Positions 17,318-26,466 of a DNA stretch of 64,000 nt are shown here, in pieces. The DNA comes from DATKFM01 sp046154965 (lineage in GTDB: Bacteria > Pseudomonadota > Alphaproteobacteria > Dongiales > Dongiaceae). Numbering within the stretch: the first letter of the stretch is position 1; each line of letters begins with the position of its first letter. The position numbers were made by a program, and so were the translations under genes. The DNA lies in contig JBJXDY010000099.1 of NCBI GenBank assembly GCA_046154965.1, positions 15,424 to 79,423 on the forward strand. Direction: 5' to 3'. Below the pieces are notes generated by a model that ran no database searches, had not been told where the DNA came from, and saw only the letters and a program-made list of their open reading frames with translations.

Positions 17318-18619
17318 TTACTCGTCGTTGTCGGCGTTTTCAGGGCGAGGGGCGCCAATTCCCGGCGCCCGCGGATCCAGCTCTGCTACGACCGGCGTCG
17401 TCTGCGTCACCTTGATGAACTCGCCTTGCTCAGCCAGCGGTTTTGCGGTGCGGCGGGTCATGCGGTAGGCGGTGAAGGCCGCTATCAACAGGAGGGCCGC
17501 CATGATAAAGGCGAACAGTCCCCGCGGACCCATCGCCTCCATGACCTGCGACGAAACGATCGGCCCCAGACTGGCGCCGATGCCATAGGCCAGCAGCAGG
17601 CCGCCGGCCGCCGGGACGAACTGGTGGCGCTCCACATAGTCGTTGGTTTGCGCGACGCTGAGGCCGTAGAGCGGATGGGCGGCGGCATCCATCAGGAAGC
17701 CGAGGGCCGCGAGCGGCAACAGCGCGCCGACGCCGCTGACCGCCATCACCCCGGCGATCGCCGCGGCCGTCAAAGTGAGAATAAGCATGAGCCGCCGGCG
17801 GTCCATGCGGTCCGAGAAGGCGCCGACGGGAAACTGCGCCAGCAGGCCGCCAACCAGCGTCACCGTCATGAACAGCGACACCGCGCCGGGCTTCAGCCCC
17901 ACCGCCTGCCCATACACCGCACCCATGCCGTAGAAGGAGCTGTTGACCAGCCCGGCGGTCATGCAGCCCGCGACTCCGAGCGGCGAGATCGCGAACAGCC
18001 GCGGCAGGCTGAGCCGCGTGTGCCGGGTGATCTCCGGATTGCCGGTGCGGGTCAATGCCACCGGCAGCAGAGCCGCCACGAACAGGATGGCCGTGAGCGA
18101 GAAAAGCTCGAAGTCGCGGGGATCGCCAAGGTTCAGCAGCAGCGGACCACCTGCCACGGCCGCGCCGCTGATCACCGCGTAAACGGCAAAGCACCGGCCG
18201 CGGATCTCATTGGCGGCGCGGTGATTGAGCCAGCTTTCCATGGTCATGTAGAGCCCGGCCATGCAATAGCCGGCCGCGGCGCGCAGCCCGATCCACAACA
18301 GCAGTGAATCCCACAGCGCCAGCAGCAGCACAGCTATGGCGGCCGTCGCGGCAAAGACGGCGAAGGCGCGGATATGGCCAACCCGCGTGATGATCCGGTC
18401 GGCGCTCAGCGAGCCCAGCAGCAGGCCGAAGAAATAGGCCGACATGACCAGGCCGATCACAGTCGAGGAAATGCCGGCGCCAGCCAATCGCACGCCGATC
18501 AAGGCGAACAGCGCGCCATGGGCCATGCTGAGCAGCCCGAAGCCGAGCAGCACCGCGCCAAGCGCCCCGACGACGGCGCTCAGCGTGGCATCGGCGCGTC
18601 CATGACCGACAGTGCTCAT
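17318..18619 (-). CDS. MFS transporter
   Basis: 433 residues from the ATG at 18619 (MSTVGHGRAD); longer in-frame starts add a non-hydrophobic extension that would overlap the SDR gene. Twelve hydrophobic segments are visible. The MFS motif-A region lies between helices 2 and 3 (GSLSADRIITRVG), and GAFSDRMDRRRLM is the equivalent in the second half. The pattern resembles the YcaD/YfcJ-like branch. The C-terminal 45 residues are hydrophilic and cytosolic. It starts 19 bp after the SDR stop and ends 15 bp before the FAD oxidoreductase gene, so the three are likely one transcript. The substrate is unknown. Confidence 0.87.
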   Translation of the reverse strand: MSTVGHGRADATLSAVVGALGAVLLGFGLLSMAHGALFALIGVRLAGAGISSTVIGLVMSAYFFGLLLGSLSADRIITRVGHIRAFAVFAATAAIAVLLLALWDSLLLWIGLRAAAGYCMAGLYMTMESWLNHRAANEIRGRCFAVYAVISGAAVAGGPLLLNLGDPRDFELFSLTAILFVAALLPVALTRTGNPEITRHTRLSLPRLFAISPLGVAGCMTAGLVNSSFYGMGAVYGQAVGLKPGAVSLFMTVTLVGGLLAQFPVGAFSDRMDRRRLMLILTLTAAAIAGVMAVSGVGALLPLAALGFLMDAAAHPLYGLSVAQTNDYVERHQFVPAAGGLLLAYGIGASLGPIVSSQVMEAMGPRGLFAFIMAALLLIAAFTAYRMTRRTAKPLAEQGEFIKVTQTTPVVAELDPRAPGIGAPRPENADNDE

Positions 18620-18638
18620 ACTCGGCTCAATCCGGGCG

Positions 18639-19397
18639 CTAGCCGCCCATGGACATGCCGCCATTGACCCGGATGGTCTGGCCGGTGATGTAAGCGGCAT
18701 CGTCGGAGGCAAGGAACGCCATGGCTGAAGCGATCTCCTCCGGCTTGCCATAGCGCCGCATGGGCACGATTTTCAGCGTTGCCTCCAGGCCGGCGGGGTC
18801 GATCTCGCCCAGCATTTCCGTGGCGATGTAGCCCGGCGATACGGCGTTCACGGTGATGCCGTGGCGAGCCACCTCCGCCGCGATCGGCTTCATCATGGCG
18901 ACGATGCCGCCTTTCGACGCGGTGCAGACCGAATAGCAATTGCCGCCGAAATCGGCGACTTCGGTGATGCAGGAGCCGGTGATGACGACGCGCCCGTATT
19001 TGCGCCCGATCATCGGCGGCAATGCGGCACGCGTGATGTTGAAGAATCCATGCAGGTTGTTTTCGATGGCACGCGACCAATCTTCATCGGTGCTGTCGAC
19101 GAACAACTTGTCGATGACGATGCCCGCATTGCTGACGAGGATGTCCAGATGGCCGAAGGACTTGACCGTCTCGGCAACCAGCCGCTCGGCATCGGCGCGC
19201 CTGCTGACATCGGCCTGTACCACGATGGCCTCGCCGCCGGCCTTGCGGATTCCGTCCGCCACCGCCTTCGCCTTATCGACCGTGCTGACGCAGTTGACCA
19301 CGACCTTGGCGCCCTCGCGCGCAAAGCGCTCGGCCACCGCCTTGCCGATGCCCCGCGAACTGCCGGTGATGATGGCAGTCTTGCCCTTCAGATTCAT
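18639..19397 (-). CDS. SDR-family protein with catalytic Tyr replaced by Cys
   Basis: 252 residues, FabG-like. The cofactor motif is TGSSRGIG (11-18), followed by SNAG and a Ser in ITGSC (S142). In the YxxxK catalytic motif the Lys is K162 (TASKGG), but the residue four before it is C158, encoded TGC, so the usual Tyr is missing. A Tyr is present at 155, seven before the Lys. The fold and NAD(P) site look intact. The protein may be inactive, use another residue, or act on an unusual substrate. The C-terminal YITGQTIRVNGGMSMGG is standard. It heads the SDR-MFS-FAD oxidase group on the minus strand. Confidence 0.85.
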   Translation of the reverse strand: MNLKGKTAIITGSSRGIGKAVAERFAREGAKVVVNCVSTVDKAKAVADGIRKAGGEAIVVQADVSRRADAERLVAETVKSFGHLDILVSNAGIVIDKLFVDSTDEDWSRAIENNLHGFFNITRAALPPMIGRKYGRVVITGSCITEVADFGGNCYSVCTASKGGIVAMMKPIAAEVARHGITVNAVSPGYIATEMLGEIDPAGLEATLKIVPMRRYGKPEEIASAMAFLASDDAAYITGQTIRVNGGMSMGG

Positions 19398-19447
19398 GGC
19401 CCAGCCTCCCTATCTTCTTGCCGCAAGGCTAAGGGGAAGGGACCCTT

Positions 19448-19473
19448 CGGGCAACCGCCGGACTGGTTGCCCG
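19448..19473 (-). terminator. possible terminator after the DsbA-like gene
   Basis: The inverted repeat CGGGCAACC (19448-19456) / GGTTGCCCG (19465-19473) has an 8-nt loop and lies about 33 nt past the DsbA-like stop on the minus strand. There is no good U-run, so this may be a weak or Rho-assisted terminator. Confidence 0.4.
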
Positions 19474-19505
19474 GGGTGTGCGACTTGCGCGCCGCAAGGA
19501 GAGTT

Positions 19506-20258
19506 CTACGATGCCTCGTCGCGCGCCTTGGCGATGTGGGCTTTCAGATCCTCGAGCTTGATGGCGCCCGGGACGAGCGTCTGGCCGATGATGAAGGCCG
19601 GCGTGCCATTGATCCCCAGACTCTCTGCCAGATTGTAGTTCTGCTGCAGCTCTTGATCCACCTCGGGCGCCGCCATGTCGTCTTTCAGACGGACGATGTC
19701 CAGGCCCAACTTTGCAGCGGTGTTCTCCACGTCCTGTGCGCTGAGCTTGCCCTTGAACGTCATCAGCGCGGTATGCATTTCCGCATACTTGCCCTGTTTG
19801 CCGGCGGCGAGGGCGGCGCGCGCCGCAACGAGGGAATCGTCGCCCAGGATCGGGAATTCCTTGATCACGACCCGGACATTTCCGTCGGCGGCGATCATGT
19901 CGGCGATCGGCTGATGCATCGCCTTGCAGTAAGGGCAGCGGTAGTCGAGGAACTCCACGACAGTAACGTCGCCGGCGGGGTTGCCGAGCACAGGCGAGGC
20001 CGGCTCGTTCTCCAGCTTTGGCTTCAAGTCCTTGACGGCCTGCGCATGGGCCAGCTTTTTCGCTTCTTCCTGCTGCTGCTGGTACTTATCCAGCGACTCT
20101 GCAATGACCTCCGGATGGGCGAGGATGTAGTCGCGGATTGCCTGCTCAAGGACCGGATCGGCGCCGGGTGCGCTTGTCTCCTGCGCATAGCCGTTCCCGG
20201 CCGTCAGCAGCACGATGGCGCAACAGGCCGCCCAGGCAAGATTTGGCAGACACCGCAT
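19506..20258 (-). CDS. DsbA-family periplasmic thiol-disulfide oxidoreductase
   Basis: 250 residues from the ATG at 20258, which has GGAG upstream; the frame is open to 20318 but lacks a family match there. A signal peptide (about 1-25, ending NGYAQ) indicates export. A helical, Gln-rich coiled segment follows (about 55-80, DKYQQQQEEAKK). The thioredoxin-like domain has the active site CPYC (108-111), the cis-proline in GTPAF, and DsbA helical-insert features. The arrangement resembles the DsbA/ScsC/Com1-like group, whose N-terminal region can oligomerise, so it may be an isomerase or oxidase. No DsbB or DsbD is nearby. Confidence 0.9.
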   Translation of the reverse strand: MRCLPNLAWAACCAIVLLTAGNGYAQETSAPGADPVLEQAIRDYILAHPEVIAESLDKYQQQQEEAKKLAHAQAVKDLKPKLENEPASPVLGNPAGDVTVVEFLDYRCPYCKAMHQPIADMIAADGNVRVVIKEFPILGDDSLVAARAALAAGKQGKYAEMHTALMTFKGKLSAQDVENTAAKLGLDIVRLKDDMAAPEVDQELQQNYNLAESLGINGTPAFIIGQTLVPGAIKLEDLKAHIAKARDEAS

Positions 20259-20374
20259 AGCTGGAACTCCTCGAGTTGAACAGGCCGGTATTCTCGCGGA
20301 TCGATTGTCCGGGAACAATCGATCAAATTGCCGGATCTGCCGGTATCACGCGGATTTCATCCGCCGCGCACTGT

Positions 20375-21709
20375 CTAAGAACTGCCGCCGACAGCGTTCG
20401 AGATGTCCTGCGCGCGAAGCCAGCCGGGCGACCCCGTCGGCAGGCCCTTCATGGCGCGTTCGGCCAGGGCTTTCGCGCGCGGCCGGTCGCCGGAGGAGAT
20501 CGCCGATTCCGCCAGGGCCAGCGACGCCTCGGCATCCTGCTTGTTCAAACCATAGGCGATCCCCAGGTTTCGCCAGGCTCCCGGGTTGGCCGGCTCGATT
20601 TCAACGACCCTTTTGAGATTCTCGATCGCGGCCTTGATCATGGCCGGGTCCCCGGTTTCCTTCTGCGTGCGGCCCAGGGACATCAAGAGCATCGGTGAAT
20701 CCGGTTCGGCATCGACGGCGGCCTGATAGAATGGGACCGCAGCTTTCGCCTTCCCGCCCTTGAATAGAATGTCGCCCTTAAGTTCGCTGAAATAGGGATC
20801 GCCAGGAAATTCGGCCAGCAGGCTGTCGACCTGCGCAATCGCTTTCGGCATTTGTCCGGCGCCAAAATACGCGACGGCGCGCGCATATCGGGCCTCCAGG
20901 CTATTGTCACTATCGGGATAACGCTTGAGCACCCGCGGCAACGGGTCGACATACCCGATCAGTTTTGCCCGGACTCGCTGAAACAGCGCTTCGTAATCGA
21001 CCCTGGTCGGCTCGTTGCCAAGGGGCGACTGCTCAACATGCGCACGCACTGCCGCGATACGGTCGGTGGTCAGTGGATGGCTTAGCAGATAAGGTGGCGG
21101 CTGCAGGACGATCTTCTGTTCGTTTGCGAGAATTTTCAGGAATTCCAGCATGCCGCGGGAAGATTGGCCGGTTTCGTCAAGGAACTTCATGCCGGCCTGA
21201 TCGGCGGCGGATTCTTGGGTCCGGCTGAACTTCATCAGCGATCCCAGCGGCGCGTCGGCGCCGCACAGCGCCACCGCGCTTCCGCCCGTCGTGCTGCCGC
21301 TTGCCGCAGCGCCGCCGGCGGTCAAAACACCCAAGGTGCAGAACAGTATCTGCTCGATCGAGGCGATACGCTGCGCCTCCTTCAGCCTGGGCAGGTGCCC
21401 GCCGGCGATATGGCCGGTCTCATGGGCGATGACGCCGATCACCTGATCCGCATGCTCGGCGGCCCGCAGCAGCCCGGTATGCAGGAAGAGGTTTTGTCCG
21501 CCGGCCACGAAGGCGTTGATGCGGCTATCCTGCAGCAGATAGATGCGCACGGCGGAAGTGTCCAAGCCGGCAGCGCTAAAAATCGGCTCGGCGAACCGAG
21601 CCATCAACGCTTCCGTTTCCGCGTCGCGGATGAAGGTCGCCCGCTGTTGTGCCAGCGCTGGCGTCGAAACAATGACACCGATCAGCGCGATTTGCAGGAG
21701 CCGCTTCAT
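20375..21709 (-). CDS. periplasmic M48 metalloprotease with TPR repeats (BepA/LoiP-like)
   Basis: 444 residues from the ATG at 21709. A signal peptide (1-20, ending TPALAQQ) is followed by an M48 peptidase domain with the zinc motif HETGH (96-100) and a downstream SAADQAG that can supply the third ligand Glu. The C-terminal third (about 290-440) is a TPR array (ARYARAVAYFGAGQMPKAIA, PGAWRNLGIAYGLNKQDAEA). This architecture matches the BepA family, which assists outer-membrane protein assembly and degrades stalled LptD/BamA substrates. It lies 116 bp upstream of the DsbA-like gene on the same strand, consistent with a joint role in periplasmic folding control. Confidence 0.9.
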   Translation of the reverse strand: MKRLLQIALIGVIVSTPALAQQRATFIRDAETEALMARFAEPIFSAAGLDTSAVRIYLLQDSRINAFVAGGQNLFLHTGLLRAAEHADQVIGVIAHETGHIAGGHLPRLKEAQRIASIEQILFCTLGVLTAGGAAASGSTTGGSAVALCGADAPLGSLMKFSRTQESAADQAGMKFLDETGQSSRGMLEFLKILANEQKIVLQPPPYLLSHPLTTDRIAAVRAHVEQSPLGNEPTRVDYEALFQRVRAKLIGYVDPLPRVLKRYPDSDNSLEARYARAVAYFGAGQMPKAIAQVDSLLAEFPGDPYFSELKGDILFKGGKAKAAVPFYQAAVDAEPDSPMLLMSLGRTQKETGDPAMIKAAIENLKRVVEIEPANPGAWRNLGIAYGLNKQDAEASLALAESAISSGDRPRAKALAERAMKGLPTGSPGWLRAQDISNAVGGSS

Positions 21710-21914
21710 GGATGAAACCTGTTCAGTTTTCGACAGTTCATAGCTGGTCGCAACGCATTCGGCTGTCAATGGTTTTGTCCGGCGCAGTTACCTATGATGC
21801 CGCCGCAAAGGCGGCCGCGGTGTGGCAAGATTTGACCAGATTAGAGCCGAAATCAGTGCAATCAAGTCGTGCGGCGGCCGACATGCTGATCGCGGCAGAG
21901 ACGGCAGGGTTTGA

Positions 21915-23063
21915 ATGAAAGCAAAGACTTCACGGCGCAGCGAGGTGCCGCCGTTCTATGCGATGGAAGTGCTCAGGGAAGCCAACGAGCGGGCAGCCGC
22001 AGGGGAGGCCGTCCTGCATCTCGAAGTGGGACAACCGAGCACGGCCGCGCCCTCGGCCGTCATTGCCGCGGCGAAGCATGCGCTGGAGAGCCATCAGCTT
22101 GGATACACGGAGGCCCTGGGCATCGGCGGCCTCCGGCAGCGCATCGCCGGTTATTATCGGGCGACGTACGGCATCGAGGTCGATCCCGCCCGCATTGTTG
22201 TCACGACTGGTTCTTCCGGCGCCTTCATGTTGTCGTTTCTGGCCGCATTCGATCATGGCGACCGCGTTGCGCTGGCTGCGCCCGGCTATCCGGCCTACCG
22301 GAACATCCTGCAGGTGCTTGGTCTGGAGCCCGTGTCCATTTCTACGACCTTGGAGACGCGTTTCCAGCCCACGGTAGATCATCTGGCTTCGCTGGATCGT
22401 CAGGTCGAAGGTTTAATCGTCGCCAGCCCGTCAAACCCGGCCGGTACGATGCTGTCGCGCAAGGAGCTTGGCGCGGTGTATGGCTATTGCTGTGACAATG
22501 GCATCCGGCTTGTTTCTGACGAGATCTATCATGGTATCACCTATGGAGAAGCCGCGACGACGGTTTTGGCTTTCGGCGACGAGGCCATCGTGGTCAACAG
22601 CTTTTCCAAGTACTTCTCCATGACCGGCTGGCGCCTCGGCTGGATGATCCTGCCCGAAGTCTTGTTGCGCCCGGTGGAGCGGCTGGCGCAGAACCTTTTC
22701 ATCTCGCCGCCGACCCTGCCCCAACTGGCCGCCCAGGCGGTGTTCGACTGCAAGGCAGAACTCGACGGCAATGTGCGGCGCTATGCAGAGAACCGCCGGG
22801 TGCTTCTGGAAAAGCTGCCACGGGCGGGCTTCGACAACCTCGCACCCGCAGACGGCGCCTTTTACATCTATGCCGATGTTTCGCGGCTGACCAATGACAG
22901 CCAGGAGTTCTGCCGCCGCATGCTGGCGGAAACGGGAGTCGCGGCCACGCCCGGGATCGATTTCGACCCCGAGCGCGGACATCGCTTCTTACGGTTTTCC
23001 TTCGCCGGTTCTGCAGCCGATATCGCGACCGCGGCCGACCGGCTGTTGGCCTGGCGGCGCTAG
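21915..23063 (+). CDS. PLP-dependent aminotransferase, class I/II
   Basis: 382 residues. Fold-type I aminotransferase features: GYTEALGIGGLRQRIAGYY, SPSNPAG (N174), SDEIYHGI (D202) and the PLP Lys K232 in NSFSKYFSMTGWRLGW, plus a C-terminal Arg in RFSFAG. It transfers amino groups between an amino acid and a 2-oxo acid; the subgroup resembles aspartate/aromatic-type transaminases, but the exact substrate is unclear. It is cytoplasmic. It is convergent with rne, and the two stop codons are separated by a single base. Confidence 0.92.
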   Translation: MKAKTSRRSEVPPFYAMEVLREANERAAAGEAVLHLEVGQPSTAAPSAVIAAAKHALESHQLGYTEALGIGGLRQRIAGYYRATYGIEVDPARIVVTTGSSGAFMLSFLAAFDHGDRVALAAPGYPAYRNILQVLGLEPVSISTTLETRFQPTVDHLASLDRQVEGLIVASPSNPAGTMLSRKELGAVYGYCCDNGIRLVSDEIYHGITYGEAATTVLAFGDEAIVVNSFSKYFSMTGWRLGWMILPEVLLRPVERLAQNLFISPPTLPQLAAQAVFDCKAELDGNVRRYAENRRVLLEKLPRAGFDNLAPADGAFYIYADVSRLTNDSQEFCRRMLAETGVAATPGIDFDPERGHRFLRFSFAGSAADIATAADRLLAWRR

Positions 23064-23064
23064 G

Positions 23065-25986
23065 CTATTCGATCAACCGCTTCCACCAGCCGCGCCGCGG
23101 CTGTTCTGACGATGACGGCGCCTCGGAGGTTTGCAGCCGGTCTTCGTCGATGTCGGCATCGCGCGCGCGCGGCGTCGGGGCATCGATCGCCTTAGGCGGC
23201 ATTTCTTCTACCCGGCGATTTTCGGGCGGTGGGGAGAACTGCATCCGGTGTTCCGCAGGTTCGGCGCGGTGGATCGGTTGCTGTGGAATCAAGTCCGGGG
23301 CGTCGGTCTGGGAATGCCGTTCCGGCCCTGAATCGTCGGACGCCAGTCCCTGGCCGGTGTCGCCTTGACGCCGCGCCTCATGGCCGTTCGATTCCACGCC
23401 GGCCTCGCCGCCAGAGCGCTCGCCACCACGGCGTCGGCGCCGGCCGCCGCGACGGCCGCGCCGCCGCCGCCGCCGTTCGCCGTTTTCACCGGGCGAACCG
23501 GGGCCGCGCGGCGCGCCACCCTCAGACGGAGCCTGGTCGCCATCGCCCTGAGGCTCGAAATCATCCGCCTCTTCGCTGCTGCTGGGTCCTTCTCCGGCGG
23601 CCGCAGCATGTGTGTTCTCGTCCAGGGGCGGATGCCGTTGGCCTTCATCCGCTAAGTTGCGCTGACCGTCGCGGGGGCCATCCCGGCCCCGGCCACGGCG
23701 GCGGCGGCGGCGCCCGCGGCGGACGCCTTGTTCGTCAGCCGGCGCGCTTGCGGCCATCGGTTCGGTGGTTTCCTCCTCGGCAATAGCGGGTTCGCCGCTT
23801 TCTTCGGTTACGTCCTCATCCTCAACTTCGTCCTCGATCGGCATTTCCGGCAGGGAAACCGTCACCTTGGCTTCCGGCACGGGAATCGGCGCCTTGCTGC
23901 GCTCCATCCGATGCTCGGGCGGCACCAGGCTTTCGTCGGCGGCGATGGTGACACGCATATGATGGCGGACCTCGATCTCCGCCAGCGCGGCCCGCTTGTT
24001 GTTGAGGATGTAGAGCGCGACAGCCGTGGGCACAGTGACGGTCACGGCAGTGCTGCGCTGTTTCAGGCCTTCGTCCTCAATCGCGCGCAGCATGTACAGC
24101 GCCGTGGATTCCGTGGACCGCATGTGACCGGTGCCGCGGCAGTGGCGGCAGGTCACCATGCTGGCCTCGAACAGGCTCGGCCGCAGGCGCTGGCGCGAAA
24201 GTTCCAGCAGGCCGAACGGGCTGATGCGCCCCACCTGGATGCGCGCCCGGTCGTTGCGCATCGCCTCCTTGAGCTTGCGCTCGACCGCCGCGTTGTTGCG
24301 AGACTCCTCCATATCGATGAAGTCGATGACGATCAGCCCGGCGAGATCGCGCAAGCGCAACTGCCGCGCCACTTCCTCCGCCGCTTCGGTATTGGTTCGC
24401 AGCGCGGTTTCCTCGATGTTGCGTTCGCGCGTCGAGCGGCCGGAGTTGACGTCGATCGCTACCAGGGCTTCCGTCGTGTTGATGACGATGTAGCCGCCGG
24501 ACCGCAACTGCACGACCGGATTGTGGATGGCGTCGATCTGGCCTTCGACCTGGAACTTCTGGAACAGATGCTGGGCCGGATCCTCGAACAGCTGAACGCG
24601 CTTGGCATGGGAGGGCATGAGCATGCGCATGAAGTTCTTGGCGTTCTTATAGCTTTCGTCGCCTTCGACCAGGATCTCCTCGACATCGCGCGAATACATG
24701 TCGCGGATGGCGCGTTTCACCAGGTTGGCCTCTTCGTAGATCAAGGCCGGCGCTCGGGATTGCAGAGTCAGTTCGCGGATTTCATCCCATAGTCGCAGCA
24801 GATACTCGTAGTCCCGCTTCAATTCGGTTTTGTTGCGCTCCTGGCCCGCCGTGCGCACGATGACAGCCATGCCGTCGGGAATCTCCATCTCGCCGAGGAT
24901 GGACTTCAGGCGCTTGCGGTCGGTGACGCTGTTGATCTTGCGGGAGATGCCGCCGCCGCGGGCGGTATTCGGCATCAGCACGCAATAGCGTCCGGCCAGC
25001 GACAGATAGGTAGTGAGGGCAGCGCCCTTGTTGCCGCGCTCTTCCTTCGTCACCTGCACCAGCAGGATCTGTCGGCGCTTGATGACTTCCTGGATCTTGT
25101 AACGCCGCACATGCCGGGTGCGCCGCGGCCGCATCTCCTCGGCCTCGTCGCCACCGACAGTCTCGACCACCACAGGCGGACGGGGTGCTTCGCGGACACT
25201 GCCGGCATCGGACGGGATTTCGGCGGCATCGCCGTCGCCATCGCCTCCGGCACCCGGCGATGCAGGCCCCGCAGTGGCATCCGCAGCGGCCTCGTCCTGG
25301 CCTTCGCCCGCGCCCTCGACTATTTCGGCGACTTCGTGATGTTCATCATGCGACTCCTCGATATCAGGGCCCTCGAGGCGGGGCGACGAAATCCGCAAGG
25401 GCTGGCCTTGCAGATCGTCGTCCTCGGAAGCCATATCTGGCTCGGCCGTGATGGCCTCGGCGATGCCGTCGGCGGAGTCGTCGGCCGCCTCGTCGCCGCC
25501 TTCATCTTCGCCGTCGTCGGTGCTGGCTTCGATATCCGCCGCTTCCGTCGCCGGTTCATCATGATGCTCATGCACGCCGTCATCCTGGGCATCGTCGGAG
25601 GCCGGCATCATCTCGGTGGGCGCGGCGGAACCGCGATTGCGATCATGATCGCGCCGGCGACTCGGGCGGGCGTCTTCGAACTCGTCGTTATCCGCATCCA
25701 TGGCCGCCTGCTCGGCAAGCAGCGCCTCGCGGTCGGCGACCGGGATCTGATAGTAGTCCGGATGGATTTCGCTGAAGGCCAGGAAACCATGGCGGTTGCC
25801 GCCATAGTCCACAAAAGCCGCCTGCAGCGACGGCTCGACGCGGGTCACCTTGGCGAGATAGATGTTGCCCTTAAGCTGTCGCTTGTTGGCCGTTTCGTAA
25901 TCAAACTCTTCGAGACGCTTGCCGTCGATCACCACAACCCGTGTCTCCTCCGGGTGGGTGGCTTCGATCAAAAGACGCTTTGTCAT
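23065..25986 (-). CDS. rne: ribonuclease E
   Basis: 973 residues. The N-terminus (MTKRLLIEATHPEETRVVVI) leads into the S1 RNA-binding domain, which is interrupted at about residues 100-300 by an acidic, His-containing low-complexity insert before resuming at MRPRRTRHVRRYKIQEVIK. The RNase H-like and DNase I-like catalytic core follows, with GGYIVINTTEALVAIDVNSG and LAGLIVIDFIDMEE carrying the Mg-binding Asps. The Zn-link is CRHCRGTG. The C-terminal 280 residues are disordered, with Arg-rich and Gly-rich clusters that suit RNA binding and degradosome scaffolding. It initiates mRNA decay and processes rRNA and tRNA. A long leader (about 320 nt) suggests autoregulation. Confidence 0.97.
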   Translation of the reverse strand: MTKRLLIEATHPEETRVVVIDGKRLEEFDYETANKRQLKGNIYLAKVTRVEPSLQAAFVDYGGNRHGFLAFSEIHPDYYQIPVADREALLAEQAAMDADNDEFEDARPSRRRDHDRNRGSAAPTEMMPASDDAQDDGVHEHHDEPATEAADIEASTDDGEDEGGDEAADDSADGIAEAITAEPDMASEDDDLQGQPLRISSPRLEGPDIEESHDEHHEVAEIVEGAGEGQDEAAADATAGPASPGAGGDGDGDAAEIPSDAGSVREAPRPPVVVETVGGDEAEEMRPRRTRHVRRYKIQEVIKRRQILLVQVTKEERGNKGAALTTYLSLAGRYCVLMPNTARGGGISRKINSVTDRKRLKSILGEMEIPDGMAVIVRTAGQERNKTELKRDYEYLLRLWDEIRELTLQSRAPALIYEEANLVKRAIRDMYSRDVEEILVEGDESYKNAKNFMRMLMPSHAKRVQLFEDPAQHLFQKFQVEGQIDAIHNPVVQLRSGGYIVINTTEALVAIDVNSGRSTRERNIEETALRTNTEAAEEVARQLRLRDLAGLIVIDFIDMEESRNNAAVERKLKEAMRNDRARIQVGRISPFGLLELSRQRLRPSLFEASMVTCRHCRGTGHMRSTESTALYMLRAIEDEGLKQRSTAVTVTVPTAVALYILNNKRAALAEIEVRHHMRVTIAADESLVPPEHRMERSKAPIPVPEAKVTVSLPEMPIEDEVEDEDVTEESGEPAIAEEETTEPMAASAPADEQGVRRGRRRRRRGRGRDGPRDGQRNLADEGQRHPPLDENTHAAAAGEGPSSSEEADDFEPQGDGDQAPSEGGAPRGPGSPGENGERRRRRRGRRGGRRRRRGGERSGGEAGVESNGHEARRQGDTGQGLASDDSGPERHSQTDAPDLIPQQPIHRAEPAEHRMQFSPPPENRRVEEMPPKAIDAPTPRARDADIDEDRLQTSEAPSSSEQPRRGWWKRLIE

Positions 25987-26466
25987 TATTGTTAAACTCC
26001 AAACCGCATCCGGCGCGCGCGGCTATCCAGCCGCGCGGCGGCGCGATGATTTTGTCAATGTTACAGGCGACGATCATGCGCACCCGTCTGATAAAGGCGG
26101 CGCTTGCGGCGCGCGCCTGAAAACGTCACTCGCGGCGCCGCCGGAACCTGCGTTCCTTCGCGCCGCCACTCCCGCCAAGCCGGATAACGCGCTCTGTTAT
26201 CGAGCGTTTCGGTCCTTCCCCGGGGGTTTGGCTTGGCCGGCGTCCGCCATGGCGGGCCGACCTGAACGGCCAGGGAACGAACCGGAAATGAAATCCGGCG
26301 AACAGGTGGGTTATCATAAACCGTTCGTTAGATACCTCTCAATAACCATTCCCGAATAGAATGCGCCGTGGTTAAGGCCAATGGTTAACGGAATTGGTGA
26401 ATTTCCCGCTGTCGGAGGTATTTTTCTATAGACAGCAATAGGTTGGCAAAAGTATATCATTAAAGC
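25987..26466. other. divergent intergenic region between rne and amiC
   Basis: 480 bp without a credible gene. The rne-proximal 320 bp are probably the rne 5' leader (promoter at 26313-26342). The amiC-proximal part (26340-26466) is AT-rich, with two GGTTAA motifs and TTTTTCTATAG, and should hold the amiC promoter, although no hexamer pair is convincing. Short open frames here lack codon-usage support and are not called. Confidence 0.6.
26313..26342 (-). promoter_or_regulatory. putative rne promoter with long 5' leader
   Basis: On the minus strand, TTGAGA (26342-26337), an 18-bp spacer and TATGAT (26318-26313). Transcription would begin near 26306, giving an untranslated leader of about 320 nt. 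Long structured rne leaders mediate autoregulation in enteric bacteria (361 nt in E. coli); the same logic here is inference. Confidence 0.5.

Noticed and set aside
15854..18307. 817-codon plus-strand frame across aroQ, the FAD oxidoreductase and the MFS gene
   Set aside because: It spans several genes antisense, including intergenic DNA, with low-complexity composition; a GC-content artefact.
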